A DNA stretch of 64,000 nucleotides from Datnioides undecimradiatus (lineage: Eukaryota > Chordata > Actinopteri > Lobotiformes > Datnioididae), in NCBI GenBank assembly GCA_008933995.1, contig WARS01000013.1, positions 558,001-622,000 on the forward strand, given 5' to 3'. Both the position numbers and the translations under genes were made by a program. Numbering within the stretch: position 1 is the stretch's first letter; each line of letters starts with the position of its first letter. Shown piece by piece: positions 10,593-22,356 of this stretch. Under the pieces are notes generated by a model. The model ran no database searches, had not been told where the DNA came from, and saw only the letters and a program-made list of their open reading frames with translations.

Positions 10593-12720
10593 TTACAGTG
10601 TTTTCATGTAGTCAACAACGTTATCCAGAACCTGCACCGCAGAGGGAAAGGCGAGCCACTGCTGGTTCAAAAAGTTAATCATGCCGTGAAAACCCTCCAC
10701 CACGTGGTGCCAGGTGACATCCTTTTCCGAGTCCAGCAGCCGTTTCCTGTAAAGAATCCCATCATCCCTCACAACGTCATACTCACAGGTGAGGATGAAG
10801 GTGGGCGGGGTTTTCTGAATGATGTGTTCCTCTGCCAGTAAAGGTGACACCTCAGGTTCTAAACCAGCTTTGACTGCGTGGTACACCTCTCCGTCGTATT
10901 CTGGGTTTGGTTGCTCGCAGAAACCCCGTGCGAGGCACTCGGGAGGTAGGTTGGAAGGGGAGAGCCACTCCTTATATTGTGGTCTGAGCTCAGTAGGGAC
11001 ATGCCTGCCTTCCAGCACATCTTGGCACACAGACACGTCCCCATCGAGGTACTGTAGGAAGTAGAACGCCATCCGGCCACGAAACAATATGGGCACAGCA
11101 TGATTTTGCTGGTATGAGGGCAGGTTGAAATCTGCCATCTGCAGGGCTGGGTAGATGAGGACCTGAGCGCACGGGGACAGCAGATGTCCGTCCTCTCTCC
11201 TCGCCAGCCTTTGGCACAGCGCTGCTGCCAGGTTAGCCCCAGTGCTGTCTCCTCCGACTGCCACTCTGCGAGAGTCTACGCTGAACTCTGCCTCAGCCAC
11301 AGACAGGAAGTGACACGTCGCTGTCTCGCAATCGTCCAGCTGGGCAGGGTACCTGTGCTCAGGGGCTAATCGGTACCTAAGAGGGGTGAGAGTCAAGACG
11401 GACGGACAATATGTTGAATCCTGGCTCTTTGGGCAGACACAATAAGTTTGGGATATTTATGTGCACTGTGGGAAAAGCTGAAGTAGCCTACCCAACAGAA
11501 ACCACGGTGGTGTCCGACTCTTTGGCGATGTGCCGACAGACTTCATCAACAGAATCTGTTCAGGATTAGCCGGATATCACAGTTAGCAAAAGATCTGTTA
11601 TGGTCTTTATATGGTCTCTTATAAAAAGGAACTAAGCACTGCAAACTGAACATGAAATCACCTGTTCCTCTATCACTGTCTACACTCATCTCCTTTTGTG
11701 TACTCAGACCACATATTAGTTAAGAAATGATTACTTTGATATGAATTGTGTAAAGTTTAAATTGCCCAACAGTATATAAATTAAGCAACACCCTGTCACA
11801 ACCAAACTAAAGTATATTAATATGAAAAAATTGTAATTCTACTGACACTTAAGTGAGTTACTTGGTTTACCTATACTGCCCAGCACCCATCCTCCCCCAT
11901 GGAAATACACAAGTCCTCTCCTCAAGCCGTCGCGCACCGCGGTGGGTTCATAGACTCGCACTGGCACGTTAGAGAACTTCAGGTCCTTCACGCGCAGGCC
12001 GGCCGGGACCGGATGTAAGCAGGTCAGAAAACGAGCCACAAACCAGCGGATGAAGCCGACCTGATGACAAATTCCCAGACGATGCAGGATCCGACCCTGG
12101 TGGGAGCAGATCCACAGACTTACAACAAGTGGGTGAATTTTTCTTTTTTCTTTTTTTTTTTTGTATATATCTGTTCTTGATAGGTAAAGTCAAAGTGAAA
12201 GTTATTCTTCCAGAGAAACCGTATTTACTGTGACAATATCAAAGAAGGGGAACACATGACCTTGCCTTCTTCGCTAGACTTGATTTCTTATCTAACCTCT
12301 TCTCTGATCTAAGCTTTATCAGTTGCTGGAGGACAAAGAAAGGACAGCCATCTTTTACAAGAGCCTTAAAGAGTAGAGTTGATTTTTTTTTTATCTCGCA
12401 CGAGCAGAGGCGTCCTTTACACTGAGGAATAAGTTAATTTAATAATAATAAAAAAAGTTAATTATAACAGATACAGCACGGTAGCATGAGAAGAACATAA
12501 AATAATAAGCAACAGCAATACCATAGATGCTGCAGATACTCACCACAATTGCTATGCCAACAAACAAGCCATGGACCATGTGCAGTTTCCCACTATTTGC
12601 AACCCCACGAGGAATGTCTGAATTCATCAACTCGGAGTACACAAGTCCAATTACCAGAAGGAGGAAGGCTGCAACAAGAGCAGCGAAGCCAATTATTAAA
12701 ATTGCCGAGCCGATGTCCAT
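10593..12720 (-). CDS. aadacl4: Arylacetamide deacetylase-like 4-type serine hydrolase, 4 exons
   Basis: Minus-strand coding exons are 12720-12544, 12096-11871, 11555-11492 and 11376-10593. They join in frame (phases 0, 1, 0 within codons checked) to 416 codons plus TAA, against about 407 for human AADACL4. Residues ~5-30 form an N-terminal membrane anchor, as expected for an ER lumen-facing type II hydrolase. The oxyanion motif HGGG is at 125-128. The nucleophile is Ser200 in GDSTG, with Asp356 (CEYDVVRDDG) and His386 (EGFHG) completing the triad. YRLAPEHRYPAQ at 157-168 is the family block following the third intron. The nucleophile elbow has Thr where GDSAG is usual. The family hydrolyses lipid and acetamide esters; the natural substrate is unknown. 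AADAC, AADACL3 and AADACL4 are close relatives; I favour AADACL4 because of the neighbours dhrs3 and cfap107. Confidence 0.9.
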
Positions 12721-13225
12721 GGCGTTGCCGGTCTGCTCTACTAAAGGTAAGTCATTAGGAGTACATGTTTTATCTACCTGCTCTCAGACTCTTTCAACCC
12801 CTCCCACGTGCAGTGCATTCTGACCTTGGTTTCACTTAATGACATGTTTGGGCACCTGTTGCCAATGAAAAAAAAAAACCCCAAAACTCTTCTAAATATT
12901 TTACAGTAATTAAAGAAATTACGTTTCCTGAAGAAATCAAGTTGCCCCACCAGGCAATCCTGCACAAAAACACTGTTATTGTTAATAGAGCCTTTTTCTT
13001 CATTTACTCATACATCTCCATTGTAGCCGTGTACCCACTCTGCCTTCCACTCCAGATTCCCCAGCTTTCTTTCATGCCCCTGGTGCTGAGGGAGGCTGTG
13101 CCGCATACAGCTGCACTCTGTACAGACTGGCATTTTCATTGTCTGGTATCTAAGGGAAGAAAATGCTCAGAGATGCTCCCCCAGTGAAGGCTGACTAAGA
13201 AATAGCCCTATCTGAATTTTCGCTG

Positions 13226-13242
13226 CTGATCTGTAGATGGCA
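13226..13242. promoter_or_regulatory. CTCF-like core motif
   Basis: The sequence TCTGTAGATGGCAGTGA contains TAGATGGCAG, a good match to the core of the vertebrate CTCF site. It is a motif match only; such cores occur by chance in a window this size. Confidence 0.2.
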
Positions 13243-14255
13243 GTGATAGCATGAGTATAAATAAACAGTGCCTTCTGAAACGTGTACTATTTACATTTTT
13301 GCATTCTGCGTGCAGCCTGAACCCATTCGCCGCTCGCTGTAATGTATATCTTTAGGCTCCTCTTTCCTTGTTTTTGGAAATCAGCTTTAATGCAATTTCA
13401 CCTCGGCCAAGAGGAGTTTGGCTCGAGCTTCCGATGCAGCTCGACTTGGGGTTCGCATATTCTAAATCTCCGAAATTTCCAAAATGAAGACAGCATCTGG
13501 AGTCATGTTGTCTTGGAGGTTTTAGCAACCCCCGAGAGCCTCTCTGCCTTCCCTAAGTAGCTGAGCCCTGCACAAAGCAACCATTGTGAGGCTGCTCTTT
13601 AAACCCATCCCAGTTGCTGAAAAAGCCCTGCATTCAGCGATACCCAGTAAAAATCACAGTGCCAGGGCCAAAAATCACAGACTGGAATCTTGTCTGAGGC
13701 CCATGAATTCATAGGATTTGTTTAGGAGGTATTCATGCAGCTCTCTGTTTGTCACCCTGCCGAGCTTCTGAGACTGGGCTGACCTATTTCCCAAATTGCA
13801 CTGTCACACACAGAAATATATAGTCTGCTTGAAAAAAAAAAAAATACTGTTACCACAACAAATTGGGTTCAAACAAGTGATGTGGGTTTGCACATTGGAG
13901 ACGGCTGCGAATGTAGGCCACAGCGTAGTCTTTAAGGTGTAAACTCTGCCACACTTCTAAAACTGAAAACACGGCTTATTCTAATTTACTGTCCGAGCTT
14001 TTCATATAACAGATCTCTTAGATTTGCCTCGACGTGCAATTGTGGGGTTGCTAATGTGTTTGCATGTTTGCCGGCATCAGGACACTGCTGAATGTTGACG
14101 ATCAAAGCAGCATCAGCAGCAGCAGATGGACCTGACATTATGAAATCCCAACCCAGACTGCTTAATGTAAAGGTAATCACTTGAGTCACTTTGATTACTC
14201 TGCAGCTCCTGTATGATTTAAAAGGGATTTTGTACGTTCTACCTACAGCATCTAT

Positions 14256-14640
14256 CTTTTATACTTAGGTTGCAGTGTTGGAACATTAGAAGTACTGTAT
14301 CCAAGTACAAGTTAAACATACTTCCTCTATTCCTCTACTCTGCTACATCTCAAAGGGGAAAGCTGCATTTGTCTGACAGTTTTGGTAACTAGTTACTTTT
14401 CGGGTTATATCTTATCATACCTCTCATGTCAAATGAAAACCATGCAGACTGCAATAAATGTGGTGATTTTGAAGCTTTCGGTGCATTTGGATACATTTTG
14501 GTTAGGCTGCAGGATTTGATCGCAGGGTTTTTGTCTTGTGGGGTATTTTCACGGTGTCGGAACAAACAATTAAGCACTCCCTTAAGTAAAATGACTTTAC
14601 TTAATTACTTAAGTAAATCCTTTGATTGTTTAGTTTAGTT
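14256..14640. repeat. Diverged teleost interspersed repeat (acttaagtaa type)
   Basis: The segment contains the phrases cttaagtaaaatgacttta, tctgacagttttggtaacta and tctactctgctacatctc. I recognise these from a very common fish repeat rich in 'taagtaaaagtac' and 'ctacatttatctgacagc'. The copy is degraded and its ends are not clear. A second fragment of the same family lies near 32650-32960. The family name is not assigned here. Confidence 0.5.
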
Positions 14641-14968
14641 ATTTGTTTTATTTAATTAACGGTGGGGGCAGGAGGCAGGATTATCTGATCAGGGGTGCTC
14701 CCAGTCAGTTTTATGAAACCCTTGACCACCAACCCCACCTCCCCACCCCCTCCATCTGACACTCTTACATAAGAATAGCCTGCTTGTTGATTTTGCATTG
14801 ACTTCGAACTGTCAGTGAAACCTGGGATTGCAACATCATCGTTTTTTTCCTGCGTGTTATGCAACGAGGTGAAGCTCGAGTCAATCCGAATGAAGCTAAA
14901 CTCTTCCCAAACAAGCACGAGCACCCACCTGGGACGCAGTGGGGGCGACCACTGGGGGGGCCCGCGGA

Positions 14969-14991
14969 CCACAGATTGAGAACCGCCGCTG
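14969..14991 (-). mobile_element. Terminus of a fossil hAT-type DNA transposon
   Basis: The minus strand reads CAGCGGCGGTTCTCAATCTG, close to the CAGnGGTTCTCAA end typical of many hAT (Charlie-like) elements. Next on the minus strand come GTGGTCCGCGG and a C-rich run. The matching opposite end is not visible, so the element is truncated or badly decayed. It lies ~185 bases upstream of the dhrs3 TATA box. Confidence 0.4.
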
Positions 14992-15175
14992 TAGGCACAT
15001 GAAAGGGGGTGGGGAAGAGGCAAGTACGCAACCACTCAGGGCAGACGGGCACTGGAGCAAAATATTCAACCCCACTTAACATGTCAATCAGGATTAATGC
15101 CCTTACAAACCTCTCCTTTAAGTTCATCCAGGTCCTTTCAGCAGTGGCTGCACCGACGCCAGGGCAGAGGCGGTA

Positions 15176-15184
15176 ATATATAAG
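15176..15184 (+). promoter_or_regulatory. Candidate dhrs3 TATA box
   Basis: TATATAAGG lies about 400 bases upstream of the dhrs3 ATG and would place transcription start near 15205, in CpG-rich sequence. A second, weaker candidate TTTTTAAAT is at 15390-15398 and would give a shorter leader. Sequence alone cannot decide between them. Confidence 0.5.
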
Positions 15185-15307
15185 GCAGAGCAGGACAGGA
15201 CAGGAACACAACACCAAAGCCCAGCGGTTTCAGTAGCGCACACCGCGGAGCGTCGCCCGGACTTGCGTTTCACGTCTCTGCGTCCGTAGCAGCGGCTGAC
15301 AGCCGTA

Positions 15308-15340
15308 ATGACTGATCACTCACACATTTCCAGAGCGTGA
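15308..15340 (+). other. Upstream ORF in the dhrs3 leader
   Basis: An ATG at 15308 opens a 10-codon frame ending at TGA 15338-15340. Several further upstream ATGs follow before the main start at 15586. If transcription begins near the TATA at 15176, these could reduce translation. If it begins near 15420 this uORF would be skipped. Confidence 0.35.
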
Positions 15341-15585
15341 TGCATGTCGATTGACATGCCAGAGCTCCCCGACGTCGCACAGCGCCGCTTTTTAAATCTG
15401 TTTTCGCCTGTGGATTACTCATGCAGCAGTGTCTGAGGCTGCAGATGACATTGTTTGCATGCGGCTAAACTTGCGGGAGCTCACGAGTCGCCGTTTCTGC
15501 ACCGTTGGAGGATATCGGTCGCGCACGTAAACTTGCAGCGCAAACACTCGCAAACTTGTCGGCTGCCCGCGAGCACCGTCCCGAG

Positions 15586-18500
15586 ATGGAGCTGAAGAGC
15601 GCGTGTCGTATGCTGCTTTTCCCGGTTCAAATGCTCTGTTCTATAGTCCGAGCGAGTTTGCTGTCGCTGTTGCCGAGCAGGAGGAAGGATCTGACCAAGG
15701 AGGTGGTGTTGATCACCGGTGGGGGACGAGGCATCGGGCGTCACCTGGCCAAAGAGTTTGCCAAGCAGGGGGCCAGAAAGGTAATGTCATTTAACTGCGG
15801 GCAACTTGTTGCAGAGAAATGCAATGCACACCATAACCATTGAATATATTTTGCAAGCACATTGTTTCGGCTCGGTTTAGTTTGTGCCAAAACCAGCAGC
15901 GGTAGTGCAACAGTTTGAACCAAACACACCTCCCACACCTCCCCTCTTTCCGGTAGTCCTGTCCTCCCCCAACCCCCCCTTTTGCCCCAAGCGTGTTGTC
16001 GTTCCACTGTTGTATGAAAGCAGGGATCATAACCTCTAAGTAGCCTAGTTGGTCCTGTGAGACTGGAGACATTGCCCTCAATTTTGGTTCAAGTATTGCA
16101 CAACAGCTCGGGTCAACCAGAGGGCAGGTCCGGGCAGCCTTTATGGCTGATTGATGTGATTAAGTGCAGTATTGGGCTGACATTCATTCTGCTGAGGGCT
16201 AAGAGTGTCCAGAAAGTGTATTATCCAAAGATTTAGGCCGCGATAAAGGCATTGACTCTCCCTCTCACTCTGTGTGTGTGTCAGTGCGCGGGTGAGCGCG
16301 CGCGCGGTGGGGGTGTGTGTGCACAGAGCCTCACTGAAACTCCTTCAAAGCCATTCCCATCATAACAGTCCCGCTATTACCCTATTACACTTTCTTGCCG
16401 TGTTTTTTTCCCGAGCAGTCCCTGCACTGTTGTAAAATCTGCCAACATATCACAGAGCAACAAAAGGCTCCGTAATGATTTTAATAAAAGCCAGATTAGA
16501 TTGAGTTTTCAAGGATAGCATGAGGACATGAGATGCCTTTATATGGAGCGTTTGCAAAACCAGTGGAACCCAAGAAAAACAGCAAGGCAGCAACAGATCA
16601 CATTATCTTGGATCAGTCTAATGCAAAAGTGGCGATTCCAATCGTAGGGGAGATGATAAACAGTATTTTGCAGTAAGAGACTGAATCTGAGGATCAGCAG
16701 TATTTCCCCAGCTGCATGTTGAGGTGAAGTTTGCATATTAACCACATTTTGATCATGTTGCTGTAGATTGAGAAGTGAAGTTGCCTAGTCGCAAACCCTG
16801 AACTTGCAAATCAGTATTCACACAGGAAATCAGTTTAACAGTAACCCATCCAGTCCTAACCTCGCCCGTCAAAGGCATACACCCATACACCCTCCCGCCT
16901 CTCCCCACCCTCACCATCCTTCAGTCCCCTAACAAGGAGCCGTCACTTGGGCCTGAAATGCTCCAGTGGCTGCACACACAGTTCCTCATCCCTGCAGGTC
17001 AGGCTCTGTTCCCATCATCGTTTCCAGCTCCACTTTGTCTACCAATCCAGTGGGTAGACATTACACAGCTGAGTGCCTGATGAGCCGCTGGTGTCCCTTT
17101 AGCGGTAATGTGTTAATACAGAGCTGCTCTATTTTTGATCACCTCAGATGGGAGTCATCATTACACAAGGAAGAAAATGGTGGTAATTTCCCTGGTAGAT
17201 GGCAGCGAGCGGCCCAGCTGAAAGCTGCAGGTTCTAATTATCCGTACATGTGTGGCACAGGCTCATCCCGGATGCTCGCTCAAGGCGCGATTATGGTAGC
17301 TTGAAAACATTGCTAAAAGCTCAATGAAACACTAACTGCCTCCCTCAGCCTTTCAGTGCCGTCTCCTTGGGGAAACAAGCAAGAAGAAACCAGTGGGTTT
17401 TAAAAGCTTTACTTTGCAGCTGCACAACAAAGGATGTCACCACGCTTTTCAGCACCCCATTGTTGGGTATTATCAAGGTGTGAAGGCTTTGAAAACAACA
17501 CCTGTGGTAATGTGTCTGACAATTACTCCCTGCCTAAGGAGATGCTAAAAGGAAATAGGACGGTAATTATGAATAGGGCTAACCTCTGCGAACTTGCGCT
17601 CACCCCAGTTTGAGCCCCTTTGTGATTGGCAGTCGGAATTTCCTAGTCCCTCTCCTCAGCTTTGGTGTTTTCACGGTGTGAGGAAGACTAACTACAGCGC
17701 TGATGAAAGAATCTGGCGAGATGGAGAGCCGGGAACTCAGGGAGGGGGGGGCAGGTTCTTCTTGTGTGCTGCCGGGGAGGAGGGGGGGGTGTTGCAGAAT
17801 GACGCTCTGAAACAATAAACCAGAGCAAAAGTATTTTCAAAAACTGGCATCCAAGTTCAGAGCACCGCGAGAGGTCTTTTGGAACAAACCCAGTAAATAG
17901 TTGACATCTTAAAACAGCACGTTTCTTCAAAGCTCTGCTCAGAGTGTTTCTCAGCGCCATGACAACAAGCCGGGAAGAAAGTGTTTGCAGGAAAACATTG
18001 ATTTTTACGCGGCTGCTAACATTACATAAGGAGATCACTGCGAGCAAGATGAAGCAAACCGATGCACTGACAACAGGTTTTGTGTGGGTGTGTGTGTGTG
18101 TTGTGCTGGAGGCGGGAAGCACACCGCTCCCAGCTGGGTATTGCCCTGCAACTGACCTTGCTGTCTCCGCAGTAATTAGACAGCGGCAGGCGACTGCCTC
18201 CTGAACTCCTGCTGCCCCCTCTGTGTGCCGCCTCTCTGCAGGCTCATACAATGGGTGTGAAAAGGAGGGTTCATACCCACCCATACATTCAGACCTGAGA
18301 GATAGAGTATCACTGTAATTCAGCTGGAGCTGCTGGGGACACGGAGACGTACACCGCAGCAAGTATTGAGTGGCATCCGCGCTCTCTCTCTCTCTCTCTG
18401 TCTCTTGAGGTCTTGAGTCAAGCTTTGCAACATTAATTTGTTGATCAGGGCGCTTTTACTTACAGCATGTGTCGCCGTTAAGTCTTGTTAGACATGCCTA

Positions 18501-21500
18501 GTTAGAACAGTCACTGCTTTATCACTTATAGCCAAGCCGGCTTGTGCAAGGTCAATTAAAAACTGTTTTCTTACCGTTTCCATCCAGATAGCAATTTGGC
18601 CGGTTCTTGTTTGTTCTGGGGGTCCTGCGTGTTGTGATGGGTGATAAACCTAATGAATTAAATAACATTTTAACAGGAGAGCACAGTTTGAGTGCCGACT
18701 TTTAATGAGAGCTGTCAGCTTTGTTTGTAAGGCTCAAATCCTATTAAAAGCTTTCAGTTATTTATCAAGACCTGTCTGCCTCCGCTGATTACTGAAATGG
18801 GCTTGCAAATGAAGCAAACAAAAAAGCCAATCAGAACTCAAACAAGGGCCGTTCACAGAGGGAGCCAAACTCTTAATGCTCCGTATCTGATAAAGAAATA
18901 AGGAAAAACACTCCACACTGTAATCTTTGATGTCCCGGGAGCTTTTAACGCGTTTGCGTGTTTGATTCACTTCTGACACTTATTGACACAGGAGTTCCGC
19001 TTTAAGGCAACAGCAGCGCGGTAATTTGGTGATTCTCCTTGTAAGTGTTGCCGCTGCGCAAATTAACACGCTGCTGGTTGCTGGTACGTTACGCTTGGCT
19101 CGGGATAAACGCTGGGTACATTTTAAAAGATTGGCACCGTCTGATAGTGTCCCGTCACAGCATGATGACGGGTTCCATACATGAAGAAAGCGACGCGTGA
19201 TCGTCTACCGTGACGGAGACCTGTGGCAGGAGACACGCTCTCCTTTGTGTGTGTAGTCCTTCTGTCCCTCTCATACACAAGATCACTTTCCAGTAGACTT
19301 TTTGCTCAAATATTAACCTTGGTCACGGGCGACCGGCCAAATCCCACACTGGCGTCCTCAGCACTTCACACACGCACTGTTTTCAGACTCCCTGACCAGA
19401 AATGACAGGGCTCATCTGCCCAACAGGCCGTGTAATCTCTTTGAGAATTTGTGTTTGAGAGATGAGGAGGGCTCACCCCCTGATTTCATTACCTTTCCCT
19501 GACCCCAAAGACTGACAGATCTAATTGCCCAATCACTAGTCCCCCACCTCCATCCAACCCCGTGTTCCCTGCTCAAATGACCGGCCTTCATTTAGTCTCC
19601 GGGTGGATGAAGAGACCGTTCATTCACACAGCAACCCCCGAGCCTTTAATCTTGCTCGAAAACTATTTGTTGGAGTGAAAATGGCCTCTCTGTTCTCTGA
19701 ATGAAAAGAACATTGCTGCTCAAAGATCTCCACAGTTACACCAGGTCTCATTGCCAGAAAAATTGCGCAGAACGTACGTAATGTTTTGTTGACCGCCGAC
19801 TGTAAAAACGGCCCTTTTTGTTCCATTCAGAGGCGACAGCCCCATTGATTTGCCTCTGATCTTGGCACAGTTTGACGGCGGAGCATTCCTCCGTTTGTTT
19901 CTAACCTTTTTTAAAAATGTCTTCCGCTAGGTGATCTTGTGGGGCCGAACGGAGAAATGCCTGAAAGAAACGGCCAAAGAGATCTCTCTCTCAGGAACGG
20001 AGTGCCATTACTTCCTGTGCGACGTGGCCAATCGGGAGGAGGTTTACAAGCAAGCCAAGGTGGTTAGAGAAAAGGTAAAGCGGCGTATGTTTACAGAGAT
20101 TTCCACGCACACAAAGAGAAATGACACAGTACATCATGAAATATTTCTGTGATGCCTCGCTGTCTCCTCTGTATGTATATTGGCTCAGAGCTGCTCTCTC
20201 TCCCATCTGGTGTATAGATTACACCTCATCTGAAATATCTGAATACGAGCCGGGGAAAATTGCTGACAGCTCTGTTGCAGCATAGCCGTGTCATCTCATG
20301 AGAGCCGATAGCAAACACACAAGATCTTTGACAGGTTGTTTTTTGGTTTTTTTTTCCCCTCATGGTTGTGCTTTCTAATTTCAGGTCGGAGATGTTACGA
20401 TATTAGTGAATAACGCAGCTGTGGTCCACGGCAAAAGTTTGATGGACAGCGACGACGACGCCCTTCTGAAATCCCAGCACATCAACACCCTGGGACAGTT
20501 CTGGGTGAGACTTGCAGGAACTGAAGCTGAGGCGATGCGCGCACGCAGAAGTAGGGGAATTCCTCGCTAGCAGATTATCGTTATCGTTTTCATATTTTGA
20601 TTACAGCGTGGCAGTATTTATAGTAGGCACCCCCAGACTTGTCAATCATGGCCGCTATTATGGCAGGTTAAGTAGGGTATTTCCAAATTGCCTCTCAGCC
20701 CCTGAAACATCAGAGGGGTTTTGAAACTCATGGCATTTTTATTTTGAATGGAGATGAAAAGGCTACATCATGCGCAGACAGAAATGCAATTATCAACCAA
20801 ATGGAAATTGAATCTGCGGTTCCACTGTGGGCCCGTTTCTCTTGTCTGCTCTTCTTTTTGCTCCACTCAATATATTTCACCTTCTATTTCCACACGTCCT
20901 GCCACCTTGTCTTAATTCTCCCCTGTCGTTTGCCTCTTTCTCTCTCCTCGCCCCAGACTACAAAGGCCTTCCTGCCTCGGATGCTGGAGCTGCAGCATGG
21001 CCACGTTGTGTGCATAAACTCCATCCTGTCCCAGTCTCCCATCCCTGGAGCCATAGACTACTGCACCTCCAAGGCCTCGTCGCTGGCCTTCATGGAGAGT
21101 CTGACGCTGGGCATGCTGGACTGTCCTGGCGTCAGCTGCACCACCGTGCTTCCCTTCCACACCAATACAGAGATGTTCCAGGGCATGAGAGTCAGGTAGG
21201 TCAAGATGTTTTGTGCCTTTGGTTTTTACTGTTAGCCAGGCTGGCAGAGTCATGCTGGGGTTGGTCCATAAGTCAGTCATCACTGTAGTCCAGACCAAGA
21301 TATCTCTCAGCTATTGAACAGATTTCCATAGTTTGTGCAGTCATGGTCCCAGAGGATGATCCAACAACTATTAGATGGATTGCGATGAACTTTGCTTTAC
21401 GTGGTCCAAAGCACCACCAGTGGGTTAGAGTTTTCACTGCGCTGTCATTTAGCATGTCATCTACTAAACTGATGTCCTTGGTTCCCTGACAACGTCCCCG

Positions 21501-22356
21501 ACTTCTCCTCTGTATTGAGCTACTCCCTAGTAGACCTTTTGGTTTAAAGACAGGCCCCCCCCAGTTTTGTTGCAAAAAAGAATATTCTAGATCACGAAGG
21601 AACAGATTAACTCACTGGTCAATAATAGTAACAGCTCATTCACCACCTGTCAATCACCGATCAAACATTTAATTGGTTGTTGGTCTGTCTGTCCCCTAGT
21701 GGCTGTCTTGAAGCCTCTATGAGCCTAGAGGACACTTACCTTCATGCTTTAAACCTATTGTACTGATGAACTGTTAAAGGTGCTTTACATTGATGACAGA
21801 GAAAGTTCTGGTACAGGTGTTTGAATACATCAGACCTTCACATTGTTGTGCAATAGCTTTTTGGAAACATTTAAAAGTAAAGTTTGGCAGCTCACACCAG
21901 CAGTTAAGCAAAAATTTGTTTCCACGCTGCCGTCAAAAAGCTTTGTTTGCACTCTAAATTCAAATGACTTCTTATGAGCAACCGCTACGCCTTGAAAATA
22001 CATTTTTCATTTACTCAGAATGATCATTGTTTTCTCTTCTGCAGGTTTCCGCAGCTCTTTCCACCTCTCAAACCTGAGGTAGTCGCCCAAAAGACTGTGG
22101 ACGCAGTCAGAGCTGACAAGGCCTTCCTCTACCTGCCCTGGACTATGCACGCCCTCGTCATCCTAAAAAGGTAAAAATAACGTCTTTTTTTCTTCTTCTT
22201 CTTCTTCTTCTTCCATCATCCTAACTGTTTCACACTCAACATTCTTTCACTGGTCTTTATTTACTTTTTAGTTTCATGCCACAAGTTGCACTTGAAGAAA
22301 TCCACAAGTTTTCGGGGACTTATACCTGCATGAACACGTTCAAAGGGAGGACATGA
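15586..22356 (+). CDS. dhrs3: Short-chain dehydrogenase/reductase 3 (retinal reductase), 6 exons
   Basis: Coding exons are 15586-15780, 19931-20074, 20385-20504, 20957-21195, 22045-22170 and 22272-22356, all with GT-AG introns. They join to 302 codons plus TGA, the length of human DHRS3. Residues ~9-30 are a hydrophobic anchor ([12 protein letters not shown]). The NADP(H)-binding TGGGRGIG is at 44-51, NNAA at 122-125, and the catalytic Ser175, Tyr188 and Lys192 (YCTSK) are all present. Long stretches such as [20 protein letters not shown] and the C-terminus [12 protein letters not shown] match the human protein almost exactly. DHRS3 reduces all-trans-retinal to retinol on ER and lipid-droplet membranes and so limits retinoic acid synthesis; in vertebrates it is induced by retinoic acid. 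The first intron is large (4.15 kb). Some fish have two copies (a and b); I cannot tell which this is. Confidence 0.97.
16271..16323. repeat. GT/GC alternating tract, potential Z-DNA
   Basis: Runs of TG, CG and GT dinucleotides (tgtgtgtgtg, gcgcgcgcgc, gtgtgtgtgc) follow one another with short breaks. Alternating purine-pyrimidine sequence of this kind can adopt Z-form DNA. It lies 0.5 kb into dhrs3 intron 1. Confidence 0.6.
18382..18405. repeat. (TC)n microsatellite
   Basis: About eleven CT repeats with one G interruption, in dhrs3 intron 1. Confidence 0.8.
21295..21500. repeat. Diverged teleost repeat ('actattggatggattgc' type)
   Basis: The phrases acaactattagatggattg and catggtcccagaggatga match a common fish repeat characterised by 'caactattggatggattgccatgaa' and 'catggtccccagaggatgaa'. 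The copy sits inside dhrs3 intron 4 and has diffuse ends. The assignment is from memory of the repeat, not a search. Confidence 0.5.
22184..22213. repeat. (CTT)n microsatellite in dhrs3 intron 5
   Basis: A T-run followed by eight CTT units begins 14 bases after the exon 5 donor. The whole intron is only 101 bases, so this pyrimidine tract fills much of it. Confidence 0.8.

Larger units (their letters stand above)
12721..15170. other. Divergent interval between the aadacl4-type gene and dhrs3
   Basis: No coding exon is seen. It should contain the 5' ends of both divergent genes. It holds a diverged repeat (about 14256-14640), one recognisable hAT-type terminus (14969-14991), and increasingly GC- and CpG-rich sequence toward the dhrs3 promoter. 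Long minus-strand frames at 14652-15217 sit in this GC-rich part and resemble no protein I know. Confidence 0.55.
15781..19930 (+). other. dhrs3 intron 1
   Basis: The donor is GTAATG after exon 1 and the acceptor is CCGCTAG before exon 2. The intron contains the alternating purine-pyrimidine tract at 16271-16323, a TC microsatellite at 18382-18405 and a GT-rich tract near 18081-18104. No additional coding exon is seen. First introns of retinoid-regulated genes often hold enhancers, but I can name no specific site here. Confidence 0.7.

Noticed and set aside
14652-15217. Overlapping minus-strand frames of 127 and 150 codons upstream of dhrs3
   Set aside because: They lie in GC-rich promoter sequence and a fossil transposon end, show no known domain, and have no splice or poly(A) context.
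16986-17002. Apparent DR5 retinoic acid element in dhrs3 intron 1 (AGGTCA, five bases, TGTTCC)
   Set aside because: The second half-site departs too far from RGKTCA to support.
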